Source: Adenanthera pavonina
Taxonomy: Eukaryota; Streptophyta; Magnoliopsida; Fabales; Fabaceae
Length of the DNA stretch: 64,000 bases
Assembly (NCBI GenBank): GCA_026686845.1
Contig: JAIVEN010000010.1
Location: 33,392,001-33,456,000 of the forward strand
Direction of reading: 5' to 3'
Below the pieces are notes generated by a model, which was not told where the DNA came from, searched no databases, and saw only the letters and a list, made by a program, of their open reading frames with translations. Positions 46,294 through 58,190 of the stretch are shown here, piece by piece (positions within the stretch are counted from its first letter, which is position 1; each line of letters opens with the position of its first letter). Made by a program: the position numbers and the translations under genes.

Positions 46294-47320
46294 TATGGAA
46301 GCTGAAGCTGACATTGTACATTAAGCTCTTCCTGTCTTTGATGGAGAAAACTATCAGCTTTGGATCTTTGGGAAGCCATGGAAGAGGATTATAAAGTTCC
46401 TCCATTGACAGACAATCCCCACCATGGCCTAAATCAAAAGTCACAAGGAAAGAAAAACTAGGAAGTCAAAGTGTACTCAGCATCCCTCATATCCTATCAG
46501 CATGTCTATTTGCTGCTGTTTCAACAACCATTTTCACAAGAATCATGTCTCTCAAAACATCAAAGAAATTTGAGATTATCTGAAGGAAGTACGTGCTGAA
46601 AACGAAAGGATATGAGGGATAAAGGTGCTGAATTTAATAAGGGAGTTCGAGTTGCAAAAGTTGAAAGAGTCAGAGACAATCAAAGTGTACTCAGATGGAT
46701 TGCTTGGCATTGTCAACAAGGTAATGTTACTTGGCAATGAATTTACTGATTCTAGAATTGTTGAAAAAATTCTTGTTAACAGCCCCGAAAAGATATGAAG
46801 TATCGATAACTACCTTGGAGAACACAAAGGATCTGTCTAAGATCACCTAGGCAAAGCTGTTAAATGCCTTGCAAGCACAAGAGCAACAAAGGCTTAGGAG
46901 GCAAGATCATACAATTGAAGGATCCCTACCAGCCAAGCACCAGAAGAAGAAGAAAAATTACAGGAAAAATCAGGCGCCAAGTAGTGAAAACACTGCAAAC
47001 AACCAGAATCAAATCAAGGGTAGAGAATCAAAAGGGAACTATCCAGCTTGTCAGCACTGTGGCCAAAAGGGTCATCCATCATTCAAATGTAGGAAGAGAA
47101 CAGACGCAGAGTGAAGTGAGTGTAATCAGCTTGGACATGAAGATGTTATTTGCAAAAGCACCTTTCAAAAGCACCAAGAAGAAGCACAAGTAGCTGATCA
47201 AAATGAAGACCTGATTTTTGTAGCAACTTGTTTTTCAACCAGGAGCTCTTCAGAATGTTGGCTGATTGACAGTGGTTTTAAAAACCACATGACGTATGGC
47301 AAAACTCTGATTTTGTGGAC
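46294..47320 (+). pseudogene. Copia C gag remnant (UBN2 type, zinc knuckles)
   Basis: This is a degraded capsid-like gag. A MEAEADIV start leads to LPVFDGENYQLW near 46,330. A long broken middle includes KVMLLGNEFTDSRIVEKIL. A basic linker and the zinc knuckle CQHCGQKGHPSFKC follow (about 47,050-47,090). A second knuckle CNQLGHEDVIC lies in the next frame, and the start of protease (CWLIDSG, near 47,250) comes last. Homology stops at about 47,320, where hAT-like sequence begins. The rest of pol is missing. Confidence 0.82.
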
Positions 47321-47950
47321 ATGCCCGTCAAAACCTTAAGGCCATTAAGGCCATTGCCTTAGGCCCCCTAAATAGTAATTTCTTATACCACTCATTTATT
47401 AAAGACCAAACCCATTGAATATGGAAGTACATGTGAGTTAAGTGGGTAATGGTAGTTTTTGGAGCACTCATTTGAATTTTGAAGTCTTGAATCAGTGGGC
47501 AAACGCAATTTTTAATTTTTTTACTTACATTCCAAAAGTTTAAAACTTTATATTAGAATTACAAGTATTGAGAGAAGAGTTAATGGAAGAAATTAATACC
47601 TCATAGAAATGTTAAACCATATCAAAAGATTATATTCTTTCTCAAATGCATGCATTGCTTATAAAATATGATCGACAATACATGTGACAATTGCTATTGT
47701 TGAAAGAAAATTTTCAAAATTAAAATTGCTTAAATCCTATTTGAGATCAACTATGGAATAAGATAGATTGAATGAATTAAGCATGTTATCAATTGAGAGT
47801 GAAATACTAAAATTACTTAATTATAAAACTTTGACAAATGGTTTTGCAACTTTGAAAGCAAAAAGAATGATATGATGATTGATGAATTATATTACATTTG
47901 ATCCTCTAATAATTTTGCCCAAAGCCCCAGAGTTTCTAGACATGGCCTTG
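47321..47950 (+). pseudogene. hAT transposon remnant (C-terminal dimerisation domain)
   Basis: After a repeated AAGGCCATTAAGGCCATTGCC stretch, the plus strand around 47,690-47,875 encodes the end of a hAT transposase: ERKFSKLKLLKSYLRSTME, a stop, then RLNELSMLSIE and a LLNYKTL end. The upstream catalytic part is missing. It ends near CTAGACATGGCCTTGGCCC. This is a dead fragment. Confidence 0.75.
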
Positions 47951-48149
47951 GCCCAGCAGTAAATATTTTGCTTGAATTTGAGCTTTATTTCAATCTGACT
48001 TGTCTGAGAAATGATATTATCCTGTATTTTTAATATTATGGTACCTCTTCCTGATCTCTTGTTTATGCTAGCTGCCAAGCTCGTACTCTTTTATAACTTC
48101 CTCTATTTCTCTTGAATGATACTAATTTACCCGCTAGACTTGTTCTTCT

Positions 48150-48272
48150 ACATGAAAAATGGTCTTGCAACTTAGAAAGCAAAAAGAAAGATATGATGAT
48201 TGATGAATTATATTACATTGGATCCTCTAATAATTTTGCCTAAGAACCCAGAGTTTCTAGACACAGCCTCAC
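48150..48272 (+). repeat. Duplicate of the hAT remnant's end
   Basis: The stretch from TGGTCTTGCAACTTAGAAAGC to GTTTCTAGACAC repeats about 47,838-47,945 with roughly 10 percent difference. It suggests a local duplication or a second copy of the same element. Confidence 0.7.
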
Positions 48273-48804
48273 ATATAATGTTCAAAGTTCAAACAAAATT
48301 TACATTTTAGTTATAATTTAATTCCATTTTTTCAAACCAACATAATTTGATGCCATAAAATCCAAATGATCAGGACGTTCATCCACTATTAAACATGGTC
48401 AAATACTTTTTTTATTCAATATTATACACATTTTATCAAAGAAAAGTAGCTTGTAGATAAAATATTGGCCAATACATATATACAAACATGAAATGCCAAA
48501 AGAAAAAAGTTCTCATTTCTTTTCACCATATCCAGAAAAACAAAGACTGCAAACAACAGGTTAGCCATAAGATGGGTAATTATAGAAATAACCATAACAA
48601 ACTACAGTCCATGCAATTAATGTCCACAGAATATAGTTAGCATATGGAAAGGTAATCCCTTTTGACATGATAGGTATACAAAGAATAATTAAAGTATTAA
48701 ACACCTAGAAACACAAATGGAAATCAATAAAAAATTCTATATAAGTATCCAGTTGACATTACTGTATTTGGTTAAATAAGGGGGATGACAGTCTAAGCAA
48801 TTAA
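48273..48804. other. AT-rich spacer, nothing recognised
   Basis: No gene or repeat pairing is evident on either strand. Confidence 0.5.
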
Positions 48805-49181
48805 AGGTCTGTTTAACAATGTTTTCTGTTTTCTTGTTCTCAAAACAGTTTTGTAAAATTGTTTTCAAGAATAAGTTTTAAAAACAAGAAAACAAAAAAA
48901 TATGTTTGCTTAATTGTTTTCAAAATCATAATTAGTGAGTGATAGATGGGTTATTCAAAATTTATAACTTTACCATTAATGAGATAGATGTTTCTCACCT
49001 TTCCTTATATTTTCCAAAACAAAAACTATAAAACAACTTAAAGGTGTTCTGAGTTTTCTGTTCTTTTATTTATCTGTTTTCCAGAACAGTTTTTAAAAAA
49101 CAGGTTTACCAAACAAATTTTCTGAGTTTTCTGTTTCCGAAAACAAAAAAACTGTTTTCGGAAACAGAATCAAACAGCCCC
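48805..49181. mobile_element. MITE with TAA target duplication
   Basis: The left end AGGTCTGTTTAACAATG and right-end complement GGGGCTGTTTGATTCTG match over their outer part. TAA flanks both sides (48,802-48,804 and 49,182-49,184), as expected for Harbinger/Tourist elements. The 377-base body is full of GTTTTCTGTTTT/AAAACAG words that allow a long fold-back. Confidence 0.65.
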
Positions 49182-49184
49182 TAA

Positions 49185-50195
49185 ACTTCCAAGAAACACG
49201 CTAAAAAGATAGAGCTCAAGCACCAATCAGTTGAGTAAACTACTAAACCACTTTAGAAGAGGGGCAATGGGAAGGGGAAAAAAGATAAGTTAGATCCCAA
49301 CCAGGATCCCCACTTGGAAATTTAGTTTATCTCATTTGGAATTTGGAAATTTAGTTCATTTCACTTGAGAATCTCCAAATGGGGTCATGGTTGGAAAATA
49401 TTTTTCTTACAAGGTCCTAACTTGTCTCTTTCCCAAATGGGAAGGTAGGGAACAAATTACATATCACATCACAAAATAAAATCAATTGGCAGCTACCAAT
49501 CACCAGTACCAAGGCAATCAGCATAGCAATATGCTGTAATGAAGTCAAGTAACGAAACTAACTCAGAAAAAGTTACACAGATTTTACTGTTCTTGCATGC
49601 CAGACTCTTTTTGCTTAGTTTATGGCTGATATCGATGGAAACTTAATCTATCTTCACTGATGAGAGCAAGTAGTGCACAAAGTAAAATGATTAATTCCTC
49701 GTAATAACCAACTTGAATTATGTTTTCACTAAATTGGATGATTAATTTCTTTGTTAACAACTGCCTTAGGTTGAGGATGTTATCCAATAAGAATGATTAA
49801 TTTTGAACATCATTCTTATTAATATGATTCTAAATGGAGGCAACAAGAGTGAAACATAATGCCTATGATAAAGACCAATATAGTCCCTCCCTATGTTCCA
49901 CTAAATAATGGAATCAGAGTTTAATCGTTATGATCTATTAGTAAATTTGGACTTTTATTTGATGCATGATCTGTATCTACCATGAACAACAATTTTCATG
50001 GTTCTGCATAATTTTACAAAAAATAAAGATAAAAAACAACATTGTAACCAGCCGAACAAAACATTAAACCAAATATCATTCCAGCAACATCACAAGCAAA
50101 TTGTCTCCAATTGTTGCAGAGGGACGAGATATTCTAACGATAGGAGTTTAAATGTCAATTGTCAAAGAGATTATTCTTCTAGTGGCTTCACTCAC
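49185..50195. other. Spacer left of a possible minus-strand exon
   Basis: No coding region is recognised. Near 49,310-49,390 the words GGAAATTTAGTT(T/C)AT are repeated around TCTCCAAATGGGG. If the exon at 50,196 is real, this region may be its intron. Confidence 0.4.
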
Positions 50196-50430
50196 CTGAG
50201 AGCTTGAGACACAAAGCGTGTAGCGGTGAAAGACGTGAAGCTCGCAGAGGAAGAAGAAGAAGGAGAGAAATGGAATTTGCCTAGCGAAGACGGCACGACG
50301 GAAAGAAGAGCCGCAGGGACGCACACGGCACCAATGGAGGAAGACGGAGGAAAGGAAGGCGATGGTGTTGCAGGGCACTATTCGGCAATGGAGACTGCGA
50401 GCGGTTCGTGGATTTCCTTCAATTTAGGTT
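50196..50430 (-). other. Possible untranslated or partial 5' exon
   Basis: This GC-richer, CT-biased block ends on the minus strand with CTCTCAG|GTGAGTG, a strong splice donor. It resembles a plant 5' UTR or first exon. The only open frame (from 50,378) has no recognised motif, and no downstream exon was found. It could be a gene fragment cut off by the nearby copia sequence. Confidence 0.3.
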
Positions 50431-50602
50431 AACCAATTTTTTTCTTTTTTTAATTTTTTTTTTGCCAACTTTCAATTCGCTGCAATTCAATCTGTTTTAA
50501 CCCCTGTATAAAATTTGAAGATACAAAATAAGCTTGCAATATGTTTAGGTAACAATCCAATCAGTTTAACTATCTAATCTGACAAGTCCCAAAAACATTC
50601 CC

Positions 50603-51489
50603 TTCGATACCTGATTAGTCTAGTAGTACATGAGGAGCTTGATTTACATCTGATAAATGTTGTTATTGTTTATTTATATGGATCACTTGATACTGATATT
50701 TACATGAAACTCCCTGAAGGGTTCAAATTGCTAGAAGCATATAATTCCGATTCTCAAGAATAAAACTCAATTAAGTTGAATAAATTCCTCTATGGGTTAA
50801 AGCAATCTGAATGTATGTAGTATAATCGCCTTAGTGAATATTTACTCAAGAAATGATATAAGAATGACTCTATTTGTCCATGTATCTTTATGAAAAAAAT
50901 CTGGAAATGAGTATGCTATAATTGCAATTGACATTGATGACATAAATATACTTAAAACTCTTGCAGAACTTCCAAAAGCTGTGAATTGCTTAAAGAAAGA
51001 ATTTGAGATGAAGGATTTAGAAAGGACAATATTTTGCCTTGTTGCAAATTGAATATTTAAATAATGGTGCTTTCATGTATCAAGAGGCATATATAAAATG
51101 AGTCCTGAAACGATTTTATATGGACAAATCGCATCATTTGAGTTTTTCTATGGTTGTTAGATTTTTGGATAAGGACAAAGATTCCTTTAGGTCTCAAGAA
51201 AAAGATGAAGAACTACATGGTCTAGAAGTACCATATCTTAGTATAATTGGGGCACTGATGTACCTTACTAATTATATACGACCTGATATTTCATTTTTTG
51301 TTAATCTATTGGTAAGATATGGTTCTTCACCAATAGGAAGGCATTGGAATGGAGTCAAACATATCTTATGCTAACTCAAAGGTACTATGGTTATGGATTT
51401 ATTATATTCTAACAAAACAAAGTTGGATTTAGTTAGTTATGCAGATGTCGAATTCAGGTCTGATCCCCATAATGGTCGATCTCAAATAG
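50603..51489 (+). pseudogene. Copia A pol remnant, part 1 (reverse transcriptase to RNase H)
   Basis: A 5'-truncated copia reverse transcriptase, decayed by many stops. It shows YLYGSLDTDIYMKLPEGF near 50,670, FLYGLKQS near 50,786, a broken DD region near 50,930, and FEMKDLE near 51,001. The part at 51,120-51,374 carries YLSIIGALMYLTNY-RPDISF. The RNase H start (SYADVEFRSD) follows at about 51,431, and the gene is cut at 51,489 by the hAT element. It resumes at 56,338 and again at 60,218. Confidence 0.85.
51482..51489. repeat. hAT target site duplication, left
   Basis: TCAAATAG directly precedes the hAT end. The right copy at 56,338-56,345 is CCAAATAG, 7 of 8 identical. An 8-bp duplication is the hAT hallmark. 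Confidence 0.8.
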
Positions 51490-52801
51490 TAGGGGTGTGC
51501 ACGGGCAGGGCCAGGACGGGCTATGCCCCTGCCCGATGTTCTGCCCGAAGAAGGCATCGGGCGAGAAGAAGCTGCCCATGGCCCGGACCGGCCCGGTGTG
51601 GCCCATGGACTAGCTGGGACGGGCCAGAACAGGACCGGGCCAAGGCTGGCCCGGTAGTTGGCATTTCAGAAACAACTTATGCCAGTAACAGTAAGTTCAA
51701 GAAAAAAGGGAATAAAGACTAGCTAAAAATCAAAGAAACTGGCTGCTTATTACTCTAGTTTGCCAAATGGAACATAACAAGCAAGTTTAAAACCTACTGC
51801 AGCTAAACAAATGCAGGACATTGCAAACAACTCCAACAGAAATTTTAATGTTCCAAACAATTTTACAGTGGCCATTTTTTTTCCCCAGACACAAGTTTGT
51901 GCAATATAACATTCTTTCCTCACCAACTAAAACAGAAGTTTTAGAATGGAAGACAACAGGAAAACTTTAAGCCTTCTGCAGCGAGTAACAAGTACAACAC
52001 AAATTAAGGGAGAGATAATACGTACTTCAGCATTTTGCAATATATGTTGTACAAGCTCTTGTGCCGCCCAGAAAGGACATGGTAAGAAATGCCTTCATCT
52101 TTAAGTGCTTTCTCTAATATTTCTATAGCAGAAGAAATCATTGCATCATCATATGACTGTATTATTCTCTCGTGCAAGCTTGCTCAAGTGACTTAGCTTA
52201 GAAACCTAAAAAGGAGCAGAGATTAGAAAGAATCCTCAAAGGATCAAACAATCAACATCCAAAAGTCAGCAAGGTTAACTTCAAAAAAATAGATGCTTAC
52301 CAGTTACCAGTATCTCTGCATAATAAAAGTCTTCAGCAAGGTTTGATTTGAAAAAATAGTCAGCAATAAATACTTACATGTACATGCCACATATTTTGAT
52401 ACATGTCAGCAAGAACAAATAATGCAGAAATAAAACAAGTGTGACAAATAGAAACTTACAAAGACTATGAAGGAGGAAGAATTGAGTTTCAAACCTGCAA
52501 ATTCAAGCTATAAAATAGCTATAATACTAACCTTAAATCCATAATGTTAACTATAAAATCATCAACATAATCAAAGTTTCTCAAACCTGCAAATAAACTT
52601 CCAAACCACACAAAGTTCCAAACCAAACCAACATATAAAGCTCAACACATGCATAATGTAGCACTATAACAACATCATAAAGTCTTAAATATGAAACATT
52701 CGAACCAGTACCACACACAGTCACACACATATTACAACCATGAAATCAAAGATCCTGAAACCTTAAGTAGTTAAGTTCATGACAAACTAAGACAAATGAC
52801 A

Positions 52802-55071
52802 TTAATTGATCTTCATTGCCTCTTCTCCTTCATCTTCATCTGAAATATGTGAATCTGGATGTCCAACCTCTTCTGCAAAACAAAATAAGACAAACAATAT
52901 TATTAATAAATAAAACAAATACATTGTATCATTATAATGAAACAAACAATATTACCAGCTACTACACGCTCGGTATCATCATAATTATCAATGTCAAGTT
53001 CTTTCAATTTCGCTATCGATGGAGATATCCAGTTTTGTGTGCAAATAAGTGCCTCAGCCATCTTTGAAGAAAGTGAACTCCTAAAAGATTCTAGTACATG
53101 ACCCCCAGTACTAAAAGCGGACTCTGAGGACACCGTAGATACAGGCATGGCCAACAAATCATGTGCAATCAAAGAAAGGACTTTATATTTAGCACCATTC
53201 ACTTTCCACCACTCCAAAATATCAAATTTTGGATCACGTATGTTAGCTAACTCAGCTTGAAGATACTTGTCCACCTCTGCATTTTTCTCTGACTGAAGCT
53301 CAGTCTCTGTTGAGGCTATGAACCTCTGCATTGTTTGAGTCAAGAAAGAGATGGCTTCATGATCAGGAACCAATATTGGACTCACACCTGTAGAGGCAAG
53401 ACTACTTTCGCCAGATGCACTTGCTTGTTGCAGTGTGTCAAGGACCCTACTTGAATATTGCTCATAAAGACGATACAAGACATCTTTCACTTTCTTTGTC
53501 ATGGCTTCACACTATGCAGCATCAACAAACATGTCCTCAAAAGCAAACTTGACATATTTCAATTTATACCTAAGGTCAAGTATCACTGCTATCACCAACA
53601 ATGGATTAATGTTCTCTACCTTCCCCCAATACTTATTATACTTACTCTGCATTCTTCTAGCCATGTCACTCATCAGAGGATTGAAATTACTTCCACATGC
53701 TGCAGTCAACAATGTATAAAGTGAAACTATTTGTTGAAAGCATTCATTTGAGGTCACATAAAGTGATCCAGAAAATTTCAAGGTTATATTGTAAAACACC
53801 TTCAAGAAGACAAGAAAGTCTTTAGCATCACTCCAATCACATGAATTAGGAGGGCCAATTAGTTCTTTCTCTCGAAAATAGTCTTGGTAATCATAATCTT
53901 CTTCCTCCATCCTCTCGAAGACTTTGCTGAACTTAATGGCATTCTCCAACATCATGTATGTTGAATTCCACCTTGTTAGACAATCCATGCTCAATAGACT
54001 CTTGGAATCAATTTTTTCCTTTTCAACAAGTTCCTTGAATCTACGAAACCTTGATGGAGAAGATCTTACATACTTAACTGCATTCCGAATGGCTTCAATG
54101 GACTTGTTCATCTCCTTTAAACCATCACTAACAACCAAGTTAAGGATATGAGCACAACACCTCAAGTGCAAGAAGTCTCCATTACATGCTAAACCATTCC
54201 AACTCCTAAAACGTTTTTTCAGAAATGCCATTGCAGTGTCATTGGAGGAGGCATTATCTACTGTTATGGTGAAGACCTTTTCTACACCCCAATATAACAA
54301 ACACTTTTCAATTTCCTTCCCAATGGTTTCTCCCTTGTGGTTTTCAACCACACAAAAATTTAGGATTCGTTTCTACAAGGTCCTATCCCCATCAATCCAA
54401 TGAGCGGTCAAGCACATATAATTGGTATTCTGAATAGAAGTCCATGTATCAGTTGTGAGTGAAACACGAACTTTTGCTTTCTTGAAGTACCGTCTCAGAT
54501 TTCTTGCTTCCTCTGCATACAACTTGAAATAATCCCTTGAAACTGTAGTTCTTGAAGGAACTTCAAATAGAGGTTCAAGCTCTTTCAATAGTTGTACAAA
54601 GCCCTCCCCTTCTACAGTTCGAAAAGGCATCTCATCTAGTATCAAAAATTTTGCAACAGCCTTTCTACAACGCTCTTGATTAAACACATGATGAGTCAAT
54701 GTTTTACTAGATCCCAAATTAGAGGATGAAAATAGAGATTGTGTCTGCTTATTGGCTTTGTTCGGATTTTTGCAGCACTTTCCCAAGTGTCTCCTAAGTG
54801 CATTTGTCCCATGCTTGGTAGGGTGACATGCGTATAGAGCACCACAATAGTTGCATTTTGCCTTATGTTGTCCATTAGTTTGTTCTAATGGTAACTTTTC
54901 AAAATGTGCCCAAACATTAGATTTTAGTGGAGGTTGCTTTCTTTTTCCACTTACTCCTTCTCCCTCAATAGTGGTGACATTCTCAGCTGGATTTTGAGCC
55001 GTTGCAGCAGTAGTTTCGGTGTCAGGTTCTCCTTGTGCAAGTTGAATATTTTCTTGGGCTGTGTCAGTCAT
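52802..55071 (-). pseudogene. hAT transposase, nearly intact, two nonsense codons
   Basis: The gene spans 728 codons in two exons: 55,071-52,956 and 52,872-52,802, joined by an 83-base GT-AG intron that keeps frame and ends at TAA 52,804-52,802. An N-terminal region is followed by a BED zinc finger (about residues 50-98, with CNYCG and HLGKC). Then come LTTDTWTS (catalytic Asp), TVDNASSND (second Asp), RCCAHILNLVV, TRWNSTY, and the C-terminal dimerisation block with DILEWWK and SSESAFSTGG. Two TAG codons lie in frame at 54,373-54,375 and 53,512-53,514. Otherwise the frame is open throughout, so decay is recent. Family knowledge: it binds the TIRs and moves DNA by cut and paste in the nucleus. 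Confidence 0.92.
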
Positions 55072-56163
55072 TTCTCTGTATCAAGTATCAACAATTTGAC
55101 ATGAATTTCAGAGGAATAAACATAATGTAAAAAAAATTGCAATATTGTTTTTAAATGGCCTTATGTGTTAATAAACAAAAAAAAAAAGATTGCAGCATAC
55201 TGCATACATTGCATTACTTAGACACTATTTTTAAATCAAAATAACAGCCAACATGCAATATATTTCTTCATAAGAAATTAAGAACAACTCAGCCTCAAAC
55301 AGACAATATAAAGCAATTATAGCATTCACAAAAACAGGACGCACACATAATATGGAGTGACACAATGCAATGCAATGAAAATGCTTTCCATTCTTCACCA
55401 GAAAAAAGAAAAAGCTATCCCTCTTGATCTCTCGTATCCTAATCCAGTAATCCTCACGAAAATGTCTAATTGCAAATTGCAAAAATAATTACAATAACAA
55501 ATCTCCGACTCCAATCCAGTAATCCTTGACCAAATCCACTTGAAAACTTCAAAAAATAAATTCATTAATCAACAATTTGATTTGAGTGTAATGAGTCACT
55601 GATATGGAAATTTTAAAATTACGGCAAAACCTAACCTGGATAAATGAGAAAGAAGGAGCTAGGCAAAACACAAATCTGGAGATTCTGGGCACAAAGCCAC
55701 TCACGAACACGAAGGAAGTGCTCACAATTGCAGAACATGAGCTCAAGGCGGGGAACACGCAAAATCTGGTGATATTCGAGATGAAATCTGACGAAGACAG
55801 TGGCAACCTTCGGTGGAGAAGAGAAGACGAACGACAAGACTTGAGATGGACGACGAGACTTGAGACGGACAATGAGATTGTAGAGACTCGAGAAGAGAGG
55901 AGACACGAGAGGAGAGACCGAGCTTTAGAGCGTCAGCGACAGCGAGATCGCGAATATTGGGATTTTTGAATCTGAAGTCTGAATGAAGAGCAGAGTGATT
56001 TTTTATTTTGATGAAATGAAGACAAGAGGATGGTTTGGGCTATGTCACCGAGTGGCCCATGTGTGTGTAGTTATGTGACCGTGGACTGGACTTAACTGGA
56101 CTATAGAGTATAGAGTGGATCAGTGGACTACATATGGGGAAAAAAATATATACACAATATATT
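55072..56163. other. Upstream region of the hAT transposase
   Basis: This lies between the transposase start and the GC-rich subterminal repeats and probably holds its promoter and leader. A plus-strand frame at 55,604-55,969 is highly charged and has no known motif. I treat it as chance. Confidence 0.5.
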
Positions 56164-56337
56164 CGGGCCAGGGCCAGGGACGGGCATGTCCCTGCCTGTG
56201 GCCCGGACCGGCCCGTGTCCCAATATGCCCAAAATTTACTTTTGTTCTGTTCTTCCTTTTTGGCCTGGCCCGACCCGGCCCGAATTGTCCGGGCAGGACT
56301 GGGCTGGCTGGGCAGTCGGGCACGTTGAACACCCCTA

Positions 56338-56345
56338 CCAAATAG
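56338..56345. repeat. hAT target site duplication, right
   Basis: CCAAATAG follows the right hAT end and pairs with TCAAATAG at 51,482-51,489. Confidence 0.8.
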
Positions 56346-56503
56346 GCTACTTGTTTACTTATGGCGGAACAACTATTTCATGGCGAGCCATAAAACAAAC
56401 TATAGCAGCCACATCATCTAATCATGCAAAAATTATAGCAATATATGAAGCAAGTCGAGAATGCATTTGGTTAAGATCTATGGTCTATCACATACAAAGC
56501 ACT
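56346..56503 (+). pseudogene. Copia A pol remnant, part 2 (RNase H)
   Basis: RNase H sequence continues in the frame interrupted by the hAT element: YGGTTISWRAIKQT, then ATSSNHAKIIAIYEASREC. It stops at 56,503 where the antisense copia B is inserted after GCACT. Confidence 0.88.
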
Positions 56504-57147
56504 TGTTAGAAGGGATAGAATTTTGAAGTGTAGAAGAAAAAAAGCTTAGAAAAAAGGTTATACACAAGTCTTCAAGGTGTGGGCAACACTTTCCTTTACA
56601 CTTAATTCACCCCCACCAATTTCTAAATCTTGGGTACAACTTGGGTTAATGACGAATTTCCTATAAGATACAATGAAAACCCTTGAGTATGTGCTGTACT
56701 TCCAAAACTCAAGTCTAGGTAACAATAACTTTTACAAAGTGATAATTTATTTTTTATCTTTTGTGCACTAAAGATAAAGGCAAGTGAGTTTATATATGTT
56801 GAAATAAGTGTGGATAAATAAAATTGAAATCCTATATAGAATGATGGAAGATTGTGGACTATTTATAGGAAATGAGAAGGCACCTCTTGAAGCAATATGA
56901 CTCTTTCAATAAAAGGATACATACATTAACCAATATATGTATATTATAATGATTTATGAATCTAGACAAAAATCACATCTTTTCATATGATTAATGTATA
57001 TACATTGTAATGATTCATGAATCTAGGTAAAAGTCACTTCTTTTCATATTTCATGAATTTTGTGATTTTCCATGAATCATCTCAAGAGCCATCATTAATT
57101 TATTAATCATTTAAGAGATATCTTTTTATTTGGAAAATTTTCTCACA
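56504..57147 (-). repeat. LTR of copia B (3' LTR in element sense)
   Basis: This 644-base direct repeat of 59,574-60,217 begins TGTTAGAAGGG and ends TTCTCACA on the plus strand. Scattered substitutions separate the two. A G-rich polypurine tract, GTGGGGGAT on the minus strand, abuts its inner edge. Confidence 0.92.
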
Positions 57148-57719
57148 ATCCCCCACTATTTTCAAAATAAATAAATTTTTTTTAAATAACAAACTCTTCT
57201 CATTTTGAAAATCTCATGTTTTCGGTAAAGGTATCTTAAAGACTTGAATCTTTACTTAGTAAGACATAGTTTCACCCATCTGAATTAATATGGTAGACAA
57301 GCTTTGAACCAATTAATCCATTTGAACAGGCGTGCATGACTTACACATAAGATCTCGGATCATTGTATGCCATTTTTAGTAGACACTTTTTAATATGGCA
57401 TTGTGTCTTATATCATTTTCATAAGAGTTTGAGAGTCAAGCCTTTTGACTCTCTGAAGTGGCCCCATTTCACTCAGATATAGGTAGACTTTATCAAGAGT
57501 AACACCATAATAAGTACTCCAGCAAATATATGCTTACAGATCTATTAAGAATTAAAACTCAACCTTCCTTTAAATCCATGGTAACCAAGTACTTTTCAAC
57601 CTTGAGATGAATAGATAATATTTCATGTACTTGCAATCACTCTAATAGTGTACTCTCACCTTTAAACTCAAAACTTGACATTAATCAAGTGTGAGTAGGG
57701 TTTCCACCATTGGTGATTA

Positions 57720-58190
57720 TGATTTAATGGGCTTCAATCTCATCCCATTGATGTTTTCAACACCATATGCTTTGTTAGCCCTTTCGTCAAAGGATCTGCA
57801 AAATTTAACTCAGACCTTATATAATTAATAAAGATTACTCCATTCACAATCAAATTTTTCACATAGCTATATCTTATTCCAATGTGTCGCGACTTTTCAT
57901 TAGAAACTTAGTTATAAACCTTTGAAAGAATAGATTGAATATCACAATAGATAGATATCTGTGGTATTAACTCATGGTGGAATATGCAATATAGGTTTAT
58001 TTCTAAGAACAATACCTCCACTAAGAGTGTAAACCCATGCACTTATAGAAGTATGATCATTTAGATAATTTACCCAACTATCATTTATATATCTTTCTAA
58101 AATTGAAGAATTACCACTATAGGTTAAATTACAATGACTTATTCCTTTCAAGTAGTTATTGAATCTCAAATTTATGTATATGTCACACAA
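57720..58190 (-). pseudogene. Copia B RNase H remnant
   Basis: The minus strand reads YLKGISHCNLTYSGNSS, then SAWVYTLSGGIVL, and after stops DPLTKGLTKHMV and MGMRLKPI. These are the usual steps through the end of a copia RNase H. Several stops are present. It runs to the polypurine tract beside the left LTR. Confidence 0.8.

Larger units (their letters stand above)
51490..56337 (-). mobile_element. hAT DNA transposon, 4,848 bp
   Basis: The ends are TAGGGGTGTGCA on the left and, read on the other strand, TAGGGGTGTTCA on the right, with an 8-bp target duplication. Both subterminal regions (about 51,497-51,660 and 56,164-56,330) are dense in GGGCCGG/CCGGCCC words, as is usual for transposase-binding regions of hAT elements. 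The interior carries one transposase gene on the minus strand. It inserted into the RNase H part of copia A. Confidence 0.92.

Noticed and set aside
55604..55969. Highly charged 121-codon plus-strand frame inside the hAT element
   Set aside because: It has low-complexity R/E/D-rich sequence, no known motif and a position opposite the transposase leader, so it is best seen as a chance frame.
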